Of a stretch of DNA of 64,000 nucleotides, positions 8,821 to 18,712 are shown piece after piece (position 1 is the stretch's first letter; each line of letters begins with the position of its first letter). The position numbers were made by a program, and so were the translations under genes. This DNA comes from Maritalea mobilis (GTDB lineage: Bacteria; Pseudomonadota; Alphaproteobacteria; Rhodobacterales; Rhodobacteraceae): the NCBI RefSeq assembly GCF_019800885.1, contig NZ_JAHVKE010000001.1:558001-622000 (forward strand), in the 5' to 3' direction. The notes beneath the pieces are model-generated. The model worked only from the letters and a program-made list of their open reading frames with translations, ran no database searches and had not been told where the DNA came from.

Positions 8821-9903
8821 ATGAGTGACACGCCGCTGAACGACCTGCTCGAATCGGTGCTTGGCGCCGTGCCCGAGCCGATGCTCTATCTCGACGCGAC
8901 GGGGACGGTGGCGGTGACCAACCTCGCGGCCTGCCAGCTGTTCGGCGATTGGATCACGGGGCGCAACTACGCCACGGTGCTGCGGCAGCCGGGCCTTCTG
9001 GGCCGGATCGAGGCGGCTCAATCGGGCGAAAAGGGGGGCGAGTCGCGCTTCGAGTTGCCCGACACCGCCGGTGTGACGCAGTTCCGCGTGCGCATCACGC
9101 CCTTGCCCGTCGGACCGGATCGGTCGCTGCGCGCGAACCGGGTGCCCGTTCTACTGCATTTCACCGACATCACCCACCTGCGCGAGGCCGAGGAGATGCG
9201 CCGCGATTTCGTCGCGAATGTCAGCCACGAGTTGCGCACGCCGCTCACTGCCGTGATGGGGTTCATCGAAACGCTGCGCGGCCCGGCGCGGAGTGACCCG
9301 GCGGCGCAGGACCGGTTCCTGGGGATCATGGAGGCCGAGGCGCGGCGGATGAACAGGCTGGTCTCGGACCTGCTGTCGCTCAGCCGCGTGGAAAGCCAGG
9401 AACGCATGCGCCCGTCGGACGAGGTCGATCTTTCCGCCGTGCTGGACGGGGTGGTGGCCGCGCTGCGCCCCGCGGCGCAGGACTCCGGCAACACGCTGGA
9501 GATCGAGCGCCACGTTCCCGACGGGCAGCGCACGGTGATCCAGGGCGACCGGGACCAGTTGATGCAGGTGTTCCTGAACCTTGCGGAAAACGCGCTGAAA
9601 TACGGGGGGCCGAACAAGCCGGTGACATTGCGCCTCGTGGCCGAGGCGGGCAGCGGCTCGATGAAGGGAACGGTCCTGCGCGTGGACGTGATCGACCGCG
9701 GCGAAGGGATCGAGGCGCGGCACATTCCGCGACTCACCGAGCGATTCTACCGCATCGACACCCACCGCTCGCGCGAGATGGGGGGAACGGGCCTCGGGCT
9801 GGCCATCGTGAAGCATATCGTGAACCGCCATCGCGGTCGGCTGCGGATCAGTTCGGTGGCGGGGCAGGGCAGCACCTTCAGCGCGATTTTTCCCGCTGTT
9901 TGA
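8821..9903 (+). CDS. phoR: phosphate-regulon sensor histidine kinase, soluble form
   Basis: The 360-residue protein has an N-terminal PAS-like domain (about 10-118), a HisKA domain with VSHELRTPLTAVMGF (phospho-accepting H136) and a HATPase_c domain: NLAENALKYGG (N257), DRGEGI and GGTGLGLAIVKH. It would phosphorylate PhoB under phosphate limitation. Assignment as PhoR rests on the adjoining Pho box and pst-phoU-phoB operon. Unlike E. coli PhoR, no N-terminal membrane segment is visible, so the kinase is predicted to be cytosolic and may sense phosphate through contacts with PhoU or the Pst transporter. Upstream GATAGGAAG does not act as its ribosome site, being too far away. Confidence 0.9.
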   Translation: MSDTPLNDLLESVLGAVPEPMLYLDATGTVAVTNLAACQLFGDWITGRNYATVLRQPGLLGRIEAAQSGEKGGESRFELPDTAGVTQFRVRITPLPVGPDRSLRANRVPVLLHFTDITHLREAEEMRRDFVANVSHELRTPLTAVMGFIETLRGPARSDPAAQDRFLGIMEAEARRMNRLVSDLLSLSRVESQERMRPSDEVDLSAVLDGVVAALRPAAQDSGNTLEIERHVPDGQRTVIQGDRDQLMQVFLNLAENALKYGGPNKPVTLRLVAEAGSGSMKGTVLRVDVIDRGEGIEARHIPRLTERFYRIDTHRSREMGGTGLGLAIVKHIVNRHRGRLRISSVAGQGSTFSAIFPAV

Positions 9904-9985
9904 GGCCCCTGTCCCATGTGCTGTGGCAGCAGGTCGCGGGCGAAACCCAAGGCCCGGATGACAATTGACGCAGCGGCAAGGGGCG

Positions 9986-10014
9986 CTGTCATAAAACTGT
10001 TACGCAACTGTCAC
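9986..10014 (+). promoter_or_regulatory. Pho box upstream of pstS
   Basis: CTGTCATAAAACTGTTAC (9986-10003) closely matches the classical PhoB site, two 7-base direct repeats separated by four A/T bases. A third repeat CTGTCAC (10008-10014) follows after GCAA, keeping the 11-base period. PhoB phosphorylated by PhoR would bind here and activate pstS. The site is about 93 bases before the pstS ATG. Confidence 0.9.
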
Positions 10015-10106
10015 AGAAGCGTTGTGCCAGGCCGATAGGTCGCCGCTGAGCGCGCGCAAAAACAGACTGCGCGTTCGCGATGTCTGAAAACCTAGGAGAG
10101 TCATTC

Positions 10107-11132
10107 ATGTCGCTCGTCAAACTTTCTGTCTCGGCTCTGGCCGTGGCCGCCGTGTCCGCCACCGCCGCCGTTGCACAGGGTCGTGACAACGTGCAGATCG
10201 CTGGTTCGTCCACCGTTCTGCCCTACGCCAACATCGTTGCCGAAGCCTTCGGTGCCGAGACCGATTTCGCCACTCCCGTCGTTGAAGGCGGCGGGTCGTC
10301 GACCGGCCGTCGCCTGCTCTGCGAAGGCGTTGGCGAAGGCACCATCGACATCGCCAACTCGTCGAGCCTGATGAAGGACTCCGAGGCCGAAGTCTGCGCC
10401 GCCAACGGCGTGACCCCGATCGAAGTGCGCTTTGGCTATGACGGCATCGTGTTCGCCTCGGACATCAACGGCCCGTCCTTCGCCTTCACCCCGGCCGACT
10501 GGTACATGGCGCTGGCCGCCGAGATCCCGATGGACGGCGAAATGGTCGCCAACCCCAACAGCTCGTGGGCCGATGTCAACGGCGACCTGCCGGATCAGGC
10601 CATCAACGCCTTCATCCCGGGCACCAACCACGGCACCCGCGAAGTCTTTGAAGAGAACGTGATCCTGGCCGGCTGTGAAGCCACCGGCGCGTTCGACGCG
10701 ATGGTCGAAATGGGCATGGACGAAGATGCCGCCGAAGAGGCCTGCATCACGTTGCGCACCGATGGTGCCTCGGTCGACATCGAAGGCGACTACACCCAGA
10801 CGCTGGCCAACCTCGACTCCACGCCCACCGGCATCGGCGTCTTCGGCCTGTCGTTCTACGAGAACAATACCGACCGTCTGCAGGTTGCCACCATGTCGGG
10901 CATCACGCCCTCGACCGAGACCATCGCTTCGGGCGAGTACCCGGTGTCGCGCCCGCTGCAGTTCTACGTCAAGCAGGAGCATATCGGCGTCATCCCCGGC
11001 CTGCTGGAATATGTCGAGTTCTTCATCTCCGACGAGATCGCCGGCCCCGGCGGCCCGCTCTCCGAATATGGCCTCGTGCCTGATCCGGAACTGGCCGCGA
11101 CCCAGGAAATGATTGCCGCGCTCGGCCAGTAA
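10107..11132 (+). CDS. pstS: phosphate ABC transporter substrate-binding protein
   Basis: PstS captures phosphate in the periplasm and delivers it to PstCA. The protein is 341 residues from the ATG at 10107, which has AGGAGAG nine bases upstream; an in-frame codon at 10080 has no such site. A signal peptide ends at AVAQG. The mature protein begins DNVQIAGSSTVLPYANIVAEAF, with the GSSTVLP phosphate-binding loop, and has the later GGGSSTGRRLL, SSSLMKDSEA and GTNHGTREVFE segments typical of the family. It is the first gene of the Pho-box-controlled operon. Confidence 0.95.
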   Translation: MSLVKLSVSALAVAAVSATAAVAQGRDNVQIAGSSTVLPYANIVAEAFGAETDFATPVVEGGGSSTGRRLLCEGVGEGTIDIANSSSLMKDSEAEVCAANGVTPIEVRFGYDGIVFASDINGPSFAFTPADWYMALAAEIPMDGEMVANPNSSWADVNGDLPDQAINAFIPGTNHGTREVFEENVILAGCEATGAFDAMVEMGMDEDAAEEACITLRTDGASVDIEGDYTQTLANLDSTPTGIGVFGLSFYENNTDRLQVATMSGITPSTETIASGEYPVSRPLQFYVKQEHIGVIPGLLEYVEFFISDEIAGPGGPLSEYGLVPDPELAATQEMIAALGQ

Positions 11133-11226
11133 GGCCAACGCCTGAACCCAACGGTGCGGGCGGCCCGGTGCGGCCGCCCGTTTCCGCCAAAACGACCCAC
11201 GGCTCGCCCAGTCCAAAAGGCCCAGC

Positions 11227-12795
11227 ATGTCTGCTCTTCTCACCCTGCCGACCGCTTTGCTGATCGTGTTCATCCTCGCGGCTGTGGGGTTCGTTCTTGG
11301 GCGAAAGCGCGCCATCAGCGCGGCGGGCGGGGACCAATCCTCGCTTCATTCCCTGCCCAAGCAGCATGGCTGGCACGTGGCGCTGGCGACAGCCGCGCCG
11401 GCTTTCGTGCTGATCATTTTCTGGAGCTTCTTCTCGGGGCTGGTGTCGAACATCTATGTCGAAGCGATCGTGCCCGACGATCAACCCGAGCTGCGCCTGC
11501 CGCTGGACCAGCGCGAGGGCCTCTCCGACCGTGAAATCGAGATCCGCATCGAGGGGCGTCGCGATCTGTTCATCGCGAATGTCAAAAGCCTTGCCGTCGC
11601 CATCGACGGCTACATCGCCAACGGCAACGCGACCGAGGCGGAGGTCGGAAACTGGCGTGCCGATCTGGCGCCGTTGCAGGAACGCCTGCGCGCCGATGGG
11701 CAGGTTGTCGGCGCTTCCGTGACGCAAGGCGCGCTGACCCATGCGCTGAGCCTGCGCAGCTTCAACCGGGGTCTGGCCGTGACCGGACCCGCCCTGGCGA
11801 TTGCCCTCTCCGTGATCGGGTTCGCGCTGTCGCTGGCGCTGATCAAGCGCGACTTCCGCGCCCGCATCGCCGTTGAGGGCTGGGCGCGCGGGTTCCTGGT
11901 TTTCGCGTCGACCATGGCGATCCTGACCACCGTCGCGATCCTTTACGCACTGACCGCACCCTCGCTGACCTTCTTCCGCGAATACGGGGTCTTCAACTTC
12001 CTCTTCGGCCTCGAATGGGCTCCGGCGGGCGACGTGGCGGGCGTGCCCGAGGGGCATGATGGCGAATACGAATCCGCGCTCGGCTTCCTGCCGCTGATCT
12101 GGGGCACGCTTTACATCGCCCTTGTCGCGCTGCTGGTTTCCGTGCCCTTGGGCCTCTTCGCCGCGATCTACCTGTCGGAATTCGCCTCGAAACGGGTGCG
12201 TGCCTGGGTCAAACCGGCGCTCGAGATCCTCGCCGGTGTGCCGACCATCGTTTACGGCATCTTCGCGCTGGTCACGATCGGCCCCTTCCTGCAGGCGGTT
12301 GTCGGCTCCACCGTCATGCCGAACACGGTGTCGGTCGTCACCGCCGGGACGGTGATGGGCATGATGCTGGTGCCCTTTGTGTCGTCGCTGTCGGATGACG
12401 TTATCAACGCCGTGCCGCAGGCGATGCGCGATGGCTCGCTCGGGCTGGGCGCCACACCGTCCGAGACCGTTCTACAGGTGATCCTGCCCGCCGCCCTGCC
12501 GGGGATCGTGGGGGCCATCGTCCTCGCCGCCTCGCGCGCCATCGGCGAGACGATGATCGTGGTTCTGGCCGCGGGCGCGCTGTCGAACGTCACGGGGCTG
12601 GAGCCGAACCCGTTCGGCGCGGTGGTCACTGTGACGACGCGCATCGTCGCGGTTCTGACCGGCGAAGGGTCGGGCTTTGACTCCATCGACGTGCTGGCGG
12701 TTTTCGCGCTGGCCTTCACCCTCTTCTTCATCACGCTGGGTCTGAACCTTCTGGCACAGCGCATGGTCGCCAAATACCGGGAGCAGTACGACTAA
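11227..12795 (+). CDS. pstC: phosphate ABC transporter permease PstC
   Basis: The 522-residue inner-membrane protein has N-terminal membrane segments (about 5-24 and 53-73), a soluble loop of about 110 residues, further segments (about 185-205 and 222-245) and the conserved permease core from about 285 to 515. The coupling helix region reads AMRDGSLGLGATPSETVLQVILPAALPGIVGAI, which contacts PstB. The N-terminal part is longer than in E. coli PstC, as is usual in alphaproteobacteria. The stop TAA shares its last A with the pstA ATG, so the two permease genes are translationally coupled. Confidence 0.93.
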   Translation: MSALLTLPTALLIVFILAAVGFVLGRKRAISAAGGDQSSLHSLPKQHGWHVALATAAPAFVLIIFWSFFSGLVSNIYVEAIVPDDQPELRLPLDQREGLSDREIEIRIEGRRDLFIANVKSLAVAIDGYIANGNATEAEVGNWRADLAPLQERLRADGQVVGASVTQGALTHALSLRSFNRGLAVTGPALAIALSVIGFALSLALIKRDFRARIAVEGWARGFLVFASTMAILTTVAILYALTAPSLTFFREYGVFNFLFGLEWAPAGDVAGVPEGHDGEYESALGFLPLIWGTLYIALVALLVSVPLGLFAAIYLSEFASKRVRAWVKPALEILAGVPTIVYGIFALVTIGPFLQAVVGSTVMPNTVSVVTAGTVMGMMLVPFVSSLSDDVINAVPQAMRDGSLGLGATPSETVLQVILPAALPGIVGAIVLAASRAIGETMIVVLAAGALSNVTGLEPNPFGAVVTVTTRIVAVLTGEGSGFDSIDVLAVFALAFTLFFITLGLNLLAQRMVAKYREQYD

Positions 12796-14552
12796 TGACC
12801 GACGCAACTGGTTTCGACGCGCCGATCCCCCCGGCCGCCCGCGTCTCGCTCTACGAGCGGTCGGCGCAGGTCAAGCAGCGCCATCGCAAGGGGGCCGCGC
12901 TGCGCTACCTCGGGGTGGCTGCCATCACGCTGGTGCTGTTCTTCCTCGCCGTTCTGCTGTGGTCGATCTTTTCGCGCGGCATCCCGGCGCTGTTCCAGTA
13001 CCAGGCCGAGATCGAGATCTATTACGACCCCGAGATCCTGAACCCCGATGGCGGGCCCGTGACGCCGGAAGAGATCGGGGATGTCAGCCTGCGTTCCGGG
13101 TTTGAACGCGGCATTTTCCTCATTTCGCTAAAGCGCACGCTGGACAGCGCCGGGATCGACGTGGCGCAGGTCGTCGCGGATCGGTGGATCGAGGAAGCGG
13201 TCGAACGCCTGAGTGCCGCCGGCCTGTCGGGTGGCGCCGAGATCATCGCCGGGGCAGGGGCCCCGTCCGAGGGCGCGCGCCTGTTGGGTCAGACCGGCAA
13301 CACCCTGCGGGCCGCGGCCAGCGCCCTTGGCGGCGACGATCAGGCCGGCGCGGTCGAGGCCCTGGAGACCGCAAGCACGGCGTTGGCCGAGGCCGGGTTC
13401 GCCGAGGCCGCCGCGACCCTCGCCGAGATTGCCGCAACCGCAGGGCAGGGCGCGCTCAGTGACGCCGCCGACGCCTTGACCGCGACCGGCTACCAGCAGG
13501 CGCTGTTCGACGCCGCCGGTTTCCTGCGCCAGCCCGACCAGTTCGATGATGGCGACCTGTCGGCCATCATCTATGCCGCGAACCGGCGCGACGTGCGCGA
13601 CCGTCTTGTTGCCAACCCCGACCTCGTCGGCGAAACCGCGCAAGAGGGCGTTCCGATCGACATCTCGGTGACGCGCTACCTGTCGGGTGAATTGTCGGGC
13701 GAGGGGCAGGCGAACATGCCGCCCGGTTTCAACGAAGCGCAACTCGCCATCGTGGACGAGATGGTGGAGGCGGGCATCATCGACCGCAATTTCCGCTGGA
13801 GCTTCTTCACCAATGTCTATTCGCAGAATGGCGAGGTGGCGGGGATCGGCCCGGCGCTGATGGGCTCGGCCTACATGATGCTGGTGGTGCTGGTCTTCTC
13901 GCTGATCTTCGGGGTGGCCGCGTCGATCTACCTCGAAGAGTTCGCGCCCAAGAACAAGATCACCGATTTCATCGAGATCAATATCGCCAACCTCGCCGCC
14001 GTGCCGTCCATCGTGTTCGGCATCCTTGGCGCGGCGATCCTGTTCACGCTGACGGAACTGGGGTTCGGAAACTCTATCCGGGGCACGGCGTTGCTCGGGG
14101 GGCTGGTCCTGTCGCTGATGACGCTGCCCACCATCGTGATCGCCACCCGTGCCGCGCTCAAGGCCGTGCCGCCCTCGATCCGTGATGCCGCGCTCGGGAT
14201 CGGGGCGTCCAAGGTTCAGACGGTGTTCCACCACGTGCTGCCGCTGGCCGCGCCCGGCATCCTGACCGGGACGATCATCGGCATCGCGCAGGCCCTTGGC
14301 GAAACCGCGCCGCTTCTGCTGATCGGCCTGTCGGTCTCGACCGGTGCCGACATCCTGTCCTCGCCCTTCTCGGGCGGTCTGCTGGAGCAGGCGCAGTCGA
14401 TGCCGACGGTGGTCTACCTCTTTGCCCAGAACGAAGACGCCCCCGTGCGCGAAGGCCTGGCCCAAGCGGCTATCATCGTGATGCTGCTCCTGCTATTTGC
14501 GTTGAACTTCATCGCGATCATTCTACGGCGCCGGTTCGAGCGGAGGTGGTAA
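12795..14552 (+). CDS. pstA: phosphate ABC transporter permease PstA with large extra region
   Basis: The C-terminal core (about 350-580) is a standard PstA permease, with [20 protein letters not shown] as the coupling motif and five to six membrane helices. At 585 residues it is much longer than E. coli PstA (about 296). After the first membrane helix (about 38-60) there is a soluble region to about 350. Within it, about 140-235 is strongly alanine-rich and looks like a helical low-complexity expansion. Alphaproteobacterial PstA proteins do carry an extra N-terminal domain, but this region seems larger than the roughly 430-460 residues I would expect. The function of the extra part is unknown. 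Confidence 0.92.
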   Translation: MTDATGFDAPIPPAARVSLYERSAQVKQRHRKGAALRYLGVAAITLVLFFLAVLLWSIFSRGIPALFQYQAEIEIYYDPEILNPDGGPVTPEEIGDVSLRSGFERGIFLISLKRTLDSAGIDVAQVVADRWIEEAVERLSAAGLSGGAEIIAGAGAPSEGARLLGQTGNTLRAAASALGGDDQAGAVEALETASTALAEAGFAEAAATLAEIAATAGQGALSDAADALTATGYQQALFDAAGFLRQPDQFDDGDLSAIIYAANRRDVRDRLVANPDLVGETAQEGVPIDISVTRYLSGELSGEGQANMPPGFNEAQLAIVDEMVEAGIIDRNFRWSFFTNVYSQNGEVAGIGPALMGSAYMMLVVLVFSLIFGVAASIYLEEFAPKNKITDFIEINIANLAAVPSIVFGILGAAILFTLTELGFGNSIRGTALLGGLVLSLMTLPTIVIATRAALKAVPPSIRDAALGIGASKVQTVFHHVLPLAAPGILTGTIIGIAQALGETAPLLLIGLSVSTGADILSSPFSGGLLEQAQSMPTVVYLFAQNEDAPVREGLAQAAIIVMLLLLFALNFIAIILRRRFERRW

Positions 14553-14556
14553 TCCC

Positions 14557-15369
14557 ATGGAGGATACGGACATGAACGACATGCTGATGACCCGCAACAG
14601 CGTCGGCAGCGAAGACATCAAGATCTCGGCGCGCCATGTGCAGGTCTTTTACGGCGACACGCACGCCATCAAGGACGTGGATGTCGATATCAACGACAAG
14701 ACGGTGACCGCCTTCATCGGCCCGTCGGGCTGTGGCAAGTCGACCTTCCTGCGCTGCCTGAACCGGATGAACGACACGATCGACATCGCCCGCGTCGAGG
14801 GGGAAATCCTGCTCGATGGCGAGGATATCTACGACAAGCGCGTCGATCCGGTGCAGCTGCGCGCCAAGGTGGGCATGGTGTTCCAGAAGCCCAACCCGTT
14901 CCCCAAGTCGATCTATGACAATGTCGCCTATGGCCCCAAGATCCACGGGCTGGCGAAGTCGAAAGGCGAGTTGGACGAGATCGTCGAGAAGTCGCTCCGC
15001 CGAGCCGCCCTCTGGGACGAGGCGAAAGACCGTCTCGACCAGCCGGGCACGGGCCTGTCGGGCGGCCAGCAGCAGCGGCTGTGCATCGCGCGCGCCGTGG
15101 CCACGAACCCCGAGGTCCTGTTGATGGACGAGCCCTGTTCCGCGCTCGACCCGATCGCCACGGCCCAGGTCGAGGAATTGATCGACGAGTTGCGCGAGAA
15201 CTTCTCGGTGGTCATCGTGACCCACTCCATGCAGCAGGCCGCGCGCGTCAGCCAGAAGACCGCGTTCTTCCACCTTGGCAACCTTGTCGAGTTCGACGAC
15301 ACGACCAAGATTTTCAGCAATCCCGAGGACCCGCGCACCGAAAGCTACATCACCGGGCGCATCGGGTAA
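14557..15369 (+). CDS. pstB: phosphate ABC transporter ATP-binding protein
   Basis: PstB hydrolyses ATP to drive phosphate import through PstCA. The protein is 270 residues with Walker [11 protein letters not shown], signature [14 protein letters not shown], Walker [12 protein letters not shown] and the switch histidine in VIVTHSM. Two starts are possible: the ATG at 14557 after GGAGGT, or MNDML at 14572 after GGAGGA; the first is given. It is five bases after pstA, so it is in the same operon and followed by phoU. Confidence 0.96.
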   Translation: MEDTDMNDMLMTRNSVGSEDIKISARHVQVFYGDTHAIKDVDVDINDKTVTAFIGPSGCGKSTFLRCLNRMNDTIDIARVEGEILLDGEDIYDKRVDPVQLRAKVGMVFQKPNPFPKSIYDNVAYGPKIHGLAKSKGELDEIVEKSLRRAALWDEAKDRLDQPGTGLSGGQQQRLCIARAVATNPEVLLMDEPCSALDPIATAQVEELIDELRENFSVVIVTHSMQQAARVSQKTAFFHLGNLVEFDDTTKIFSNPEDPRTESYITGRIG

Positions 15370-15393
15370 TTCACAAGGGCAGGGCGATCAGAC

Positions 15394-16095
15394 ATGCCGA
15401 CTTCAGAACATATCGTCAGCTCCTTCGACCGTGATCTCGAAGGGATTCAAGGCCTCATCATGCGGATGGGCGGCTTGGTCGAAGAAGCGATCTCGGACGC
15501 GGCCAAGGCGCTCGATACGCGCGATGTCGAACTGGCGCAGAAGGTGCGGGCAGGAGATGCCGCCATTGACGCGCTGGACCAGACCATCAACGAAGAAGCG
15601 GCGAACATCATCGCCCGCCGCCAGCCCATCGCACGCGATCTGCGCACCGTGCTGACGGTCTTCCGCATCTCGAACAATCTCGAACGGATCGGTGATTACG
15701 CCAAGAACATCGCGAAACGCTCCGAGGCGATCATCGAGCATCCGCCGGTCGAAGGCACCGGCGCCTCTCTGCGGCGCATGGCGCGCCAGGTCGAGTTGAT
15801 GCTCAAGGACGTGCTGGATGCCTATATCCAGCAGGACGCCGACAAGGCGCAGGACGTCCGCGAGCGCGATATCGAGGTCGACCAGATGTATTCCGCGCTG
15901 TTTCGCGAATACCTGACCTTCATGATGGAAGATCCGCGCAACATCACCACCTGCATGCACCTGCATTTCATGGCCAAGAACATCGAGCGCATGGGCGACC
16001 ACGCGACCTCGATCGCCGAGCAGGTGATGTATCTGGTGACCGGCGAATTGCCCGACGATGAACGGCCCAAGGCCAACGCGGTGCCGATGGCGTAA
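15394..16095 (+). CDS. phoU: phosphate-signalling protein PhoU
   Basis: The 233-residue all-helical protein contains two PhoU repeats (about 15-105 and 120-215). Each has a conserved acidic metal-binding stretch: NNLERIGDYAKNIAK and KNIERMGDHATSIAEQ. PhoU links the Pst transporter to PhoR and keeps the kinase off when phosphate is plentiful. This link matters more here because PhoR seems to lack membrane helices. The gene lies between pstB and phoB in the same direction. Confidence 0.96.
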   Translation: MPTSEHIVSSFDRDLEGIQGLIMRMGGLVEEAISDAAKALDTRDVELAQKVRAGDAAIDALDQTINEEAANIIARRQPIARDLRTVLTVFRISNNLERIGDYAKNIAKRSEAIIEHPPVEGTGASLRRMARQVELMLKDVLDAYIQQDADKAQDVRERDIEVDQMYSALFREYLTFMMEDPRNITTCMHLHFMAKNIERMGDHATSIAEQVMYLVTGELPDDERPKANAVPMA

Positions 16096-16128
16096 CAGGG
16101 CCTCGGGCCCAGGGTAGGAGAGACGACG

Positions 16129-16815
16129 ATGGCTGGCGAACCCACCGTTCTGGTCGTTGAGGACGAACCCGCGCAGCGCGAGGTTCTGGCCTACAACATC
16201 CGCGCCGAAGGCTATGACGTGCTGACAGCCGAGGCCGGCGACGAAGCCCTGACCGTGGTGCGCGAGACGCCGCCCGATGTCATCATCCTCGACTGGATGC
16301 TGCCCAATGTCTCGGGGATCGAGGTGTGCCGCCAGCTCAAGATGGGGACCGACACGGCCGGTATCCCGATCATCATGCTCTCGGCACGCTCCGAGGAAAC
16401 CGACCGCGTCCGCGGGCTCGAGATCGGGGCGGATGACTATGTGACCAAGCCGTATTCCGTCGCCGAATTGCTGGCGCGGCTGCGCACGCAGTTGCGCCGA
16501 ATCCGTCCGGCCGCGGTCGGCGAACGGTTGGAATACGAGGATATCGTCCTCGATATGACCGAACACCGGGTCTACAGGGGAGGGGATGCGCTCAGCCTCG
16601 GGCCGACCGAGTTCCGGCTGCTGACCGCGTTCATGGAACGGCCCGGTCGCGTCTGGAGCCGCGAGCAACTCCTCGACCGCGTGTGGGGGCGCGACATCTA
16701 TGTCGACAGCCGCACGGTGGACGTTCATGTCGGACGTCTGCGCAAGGCGCTGCGGGCAGATGCAGCCGGCGATCCGATCCGAACGGTGCGCGGCGCGGGA
16801 TACGCGCTGGGGTAA
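16129..16815 (+). CDS. phoB: phosphate-regulon response regulator
   Basis: The 228-residue protein is an OmpR-type regulator. The receiver domain (about 1-120) has VLVVEDEPAQ, the phospho-acceptor aspartate in VIILDWMLPNVSG, and ADDYVTKPYS. The winged-helix domain (about 130-228) ends with the recognition segment DSRTVDVHVGRLRKALR. When phosphorylated by PhoR it should bind the Pho box before pstS, so it would activate its own operon. TAGGAGAG precedes the ATG. It is the last gene of the pst operon. Confidence 0.96.
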   Translation: MAGEPTVLVVEDEPAQREVLAYNIRAEGYDVLTAEAGDEALTVVRETPPDVIILDWMLPNVSGIEVCRQLKMGTDTAGIPIIMLSARSEETDRVRGLEIGADDYVTKPYSVAELLARLRTQLRRIRPAAVGERLEYEDIVLDMTEHRVYRGGDALSLGPTEFRLLTAFMERPGRVWSREQLLDRVWGRDIYVDSRTVDVHVGRLRKALRADAAGDPIRTVRGAGYALG

Positions 16816-16856
16816 GCCGAAGACCGGCCGTCGCGACGCGCCCATCCATTTGGCCG

Positions 16857-16870
16857 ATAATCATGATTAT
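16857..16870. promoter_or_regulatory. 14-base perfect A/T-rich palindrome after phoB
   Basis: ATAATCATGATTAT lies in a local A/T-rich patch of the 253-base gap between phoB and aroQ, which otherwise shows no gene. It stands out in this G/C-rich DNA and could be an operator or part of the aroQ promoter region. This is only a suggestion. Confidence 0.3.
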
Positions 16871-17068
16871 GTAAATATTAGGCATGGGCCGAATTGGTGC
16901 GGCGGCGGATGCATTGCCTGAGCTGCACAGCCCAAGCTATTTACTTGAAACGATATTACGCCTGCGTCCTGCGGCCATGGCGAACCCTGTGCCGGTGCCC
17001 CGTTTCTGCTATCGACGCGGCGTCAGCGGTGATTATACTGCAAGATCAAAGGGACAGCGATTTATCTC

Positions 17069-17512
17069 ATGCATTACCTCGTTCTGAACGGGCCAAACCT
17101 GAATCTACTTGGCACGCGAGAGCCCACGATCTACGGCTCGGACACGCTGGCCGATATCGAAGCCACCTGCCATGCCAAGGCCGAGACGCTCGGCGCGACC
17201 CTCGATTTCGCGCAGTCGAACCACGAAGGCAGCCTGGTCGATCATCTGCACGACGCGCGTGGCAAAGCCGATGGCGTGGTTCTGAACGCCGGCGCTTACA
17301 CCCACACCTCGGTCGCGCTGCGCGATGCCATATCGGCGACGGAGCTTCCGGTGATCGAGTTGCACCTCTCCAACACGCATGCGCGCGAGGCGTTTCGGCA
17401 CGTCTCGCTCATCGCGCCGGTCTGTATCGGCGTGATCCAGGGGTTCGGCGCCGCTGGCTATCCGATCGCCCTTGATGCGCTTCACCAGTATCTCGACAGG
17501 ACTCGAAAATGA
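17069..17512 (+). CDS. aroQ: type II 3-dehydroquinate dehydratase
   Basis: AroQ dehydrates 3-dehydroquinate to 3-dehydroshikimate in the shikimate pathway. The 147-residue protein has the family landmarks: [54 protein letters not shown] and the C-terminal [18 protein letters not shown]. Its length is typical. The stop overlaps the start of the LuxR gene by four bases, an odd pairing that implies co-translation of a housekeeping enzyme and a regulator. Confidence 0.96.
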   Translation: MHYLVLNGPNLNLLGTREPTIYGSDTLADIEATCHAKAETLGATLDFAQSNHEGSLVDHLHDARGKADGVVLNAGAYTHTSVALRDAISATELPVIELHLSNTHAREAFRHVSLIAPVCIGVIQGFGAAGYPIALDALHQYLDRTRK

Positions 17513-18309
17513 AACGGCTGCGCCCTTACCTCGAAATGACCACGGTCGACGACCTTTGGGCGCATCACAGCAAGGTCATGGCCGAGTTTGGGTTTGATCG
17601 TCTGTTCTACGCGTTCAACGCGTTTCGCGGCGCTGGCCTGTACGACAATCCTGAAGATGCCCTGCTACTGACCACCATGCCAACGGATTACGTCGAGGCG
17701 TATGTCGATGGCGGCATGTTCCGCGATGGTGTGATGATGCGGTGGGCCATCGAGAATGTCGGCGTCGCGTCATGGGCGCAGGTCTATGCGCAGATGCAGG
17801 ATCTTCCCTTGACTGACGGCGAGAGAGCCATGCGCGCGCTGAACGAGCGTCACGGCATCGTTGCAGGCTACACGATCAGTTTTCCGATGGCGATCAAGAA
17901 CGCGAATGCCGGGATCGGCATGGCGGTCGAGAAAGGCATGACGCAAGCGGATGCGGATGCGATCTGGGCCGAGCATGGCGACGAAATCGAGATCATCAAC
18001 AACGTCGCGCACCTGTGTATCCTGCAACTTCCGGCGACGGGTCAGCAGCGTCTTTTGACACCGCGGCAGTCCGAGGTCCTGGAACTGGTCGCCGACGGTA
18101 AGACAATGCAGGACATCGCCCTTTTGCTGGAGCGCAACGTGGCGACCGTGGAAAAGCACCTGCGCGGCGCGCGTGATGCCCTTGGCGTCGAGACGACGGC
18201 GCAAGCGGTGCGCAAGGCCTCGATCCTCAACCAGATCTTCCGGCTGGACGGTGCAGGCGGCGATTCCAGCCCGCCGAAGATGCCGGGCACCATCGCCAGG
18301 CGGCGCTGA
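17509..18309 (+). CDS. LuxR-family regulator with autoinducer-binding domain (no luxI in window)
   Basis: The 266-residue protein has an N-terminal autoinducer-binding domain (about 10-165) and a C-terminal LuxR helix-turn-helix (about 182-240, [22 protein letters not shown]). Compared with TraR/LuxR ligand positions, Y65, D73 and W89 appear kept, while the usual tryptophan is Y61 and the proline after the aspartate is glycine (DGV). Loss of these may alter or remove acyl-homoserine-lactone binding. No synthase gene is nearby, so it is a solo LuxR as far as the window shows. It begins inside the aroQ stop codon. Confidence 0.85.
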   Translation: MKRLRPYLEMTTVDDLWAHHSKVMAEFGFDRLFYAFNAFRGAGLYDNPEDALLLTTMPTDYVEAYVDGGMFRDGVMMRWAIENVGVASWAQVYAQMQDLPLTDGERAMRALNERHGIVAGYTISFPMAIKNANAGIGMAVEKGMTQADADAIWAEHGDEIEIINNVAHLCILQLPATGQQRLLTPRQSEVLELVADGKTMQDIALLLERNVATVEKHLRGARDALGVETTAQAVRKASILNQIFRLDGAGGDSSPPKMPGTIARRR

Positions 18310-18712
18310 TGACGTCCCTGCCCCATGACAAACTGATGTTTTCTTTCGCGAATTCAGTGAGTTGCGTTGCGTCTTTCGATCAGAATATCAAAAGGTAAGG
18401 ATTCCCTGACTTTCGATATCTCCGGTTCTGACGCAAGGTCACCCCTGTTCCGCGAGTGAAGGCAATTTAGCCTGGAACATTGAGCTTGCGGGGGCGGCAT
18501 AGTCCCGTCCCGAAGTTCAGTCCCGAGGCTGTCCCGCGTCGGGTTGCGAACGCGTTGCCGGTTGTATTGCCACCGGTAGCGCGCTCGTCATTCGGGCCCG
18601 GCGCGCTGTCCCCAAACCCTGCGCCGGGCCCACCCTTTCCCCACGCTGCCGCCCAAAGAAAAAGGGCAGGGTTTGACCCCTGCCCCGTTTCCAATTTCTT
18701 GCGTTCGGGCGA
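18310..18712. other. 403-base intergenic region between the LuxR gene and tsf
   Basis: No gene is seen. The left half is relatively A/T-rich for this genome and holds two CTTTCGAT copies about 40 bases apart. The right end carries the tsf terminator. Short open frames here have no ribosome sites or recognisable features. Confidence 0.5.
18656..18686 (-). terminator. rho-independent terminator of tsf
   Basis: Read on the minus strand, GGGCAGGG and CCCTGCCC (18678-18685 pairing with 18664-18671) form an eight-base-pair stem, followed by TTTTTCTTT. It lies 27 bases after the tsf stop, the expected position for the end of the rpsB-tsf transcript. Confidence 0.85.
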
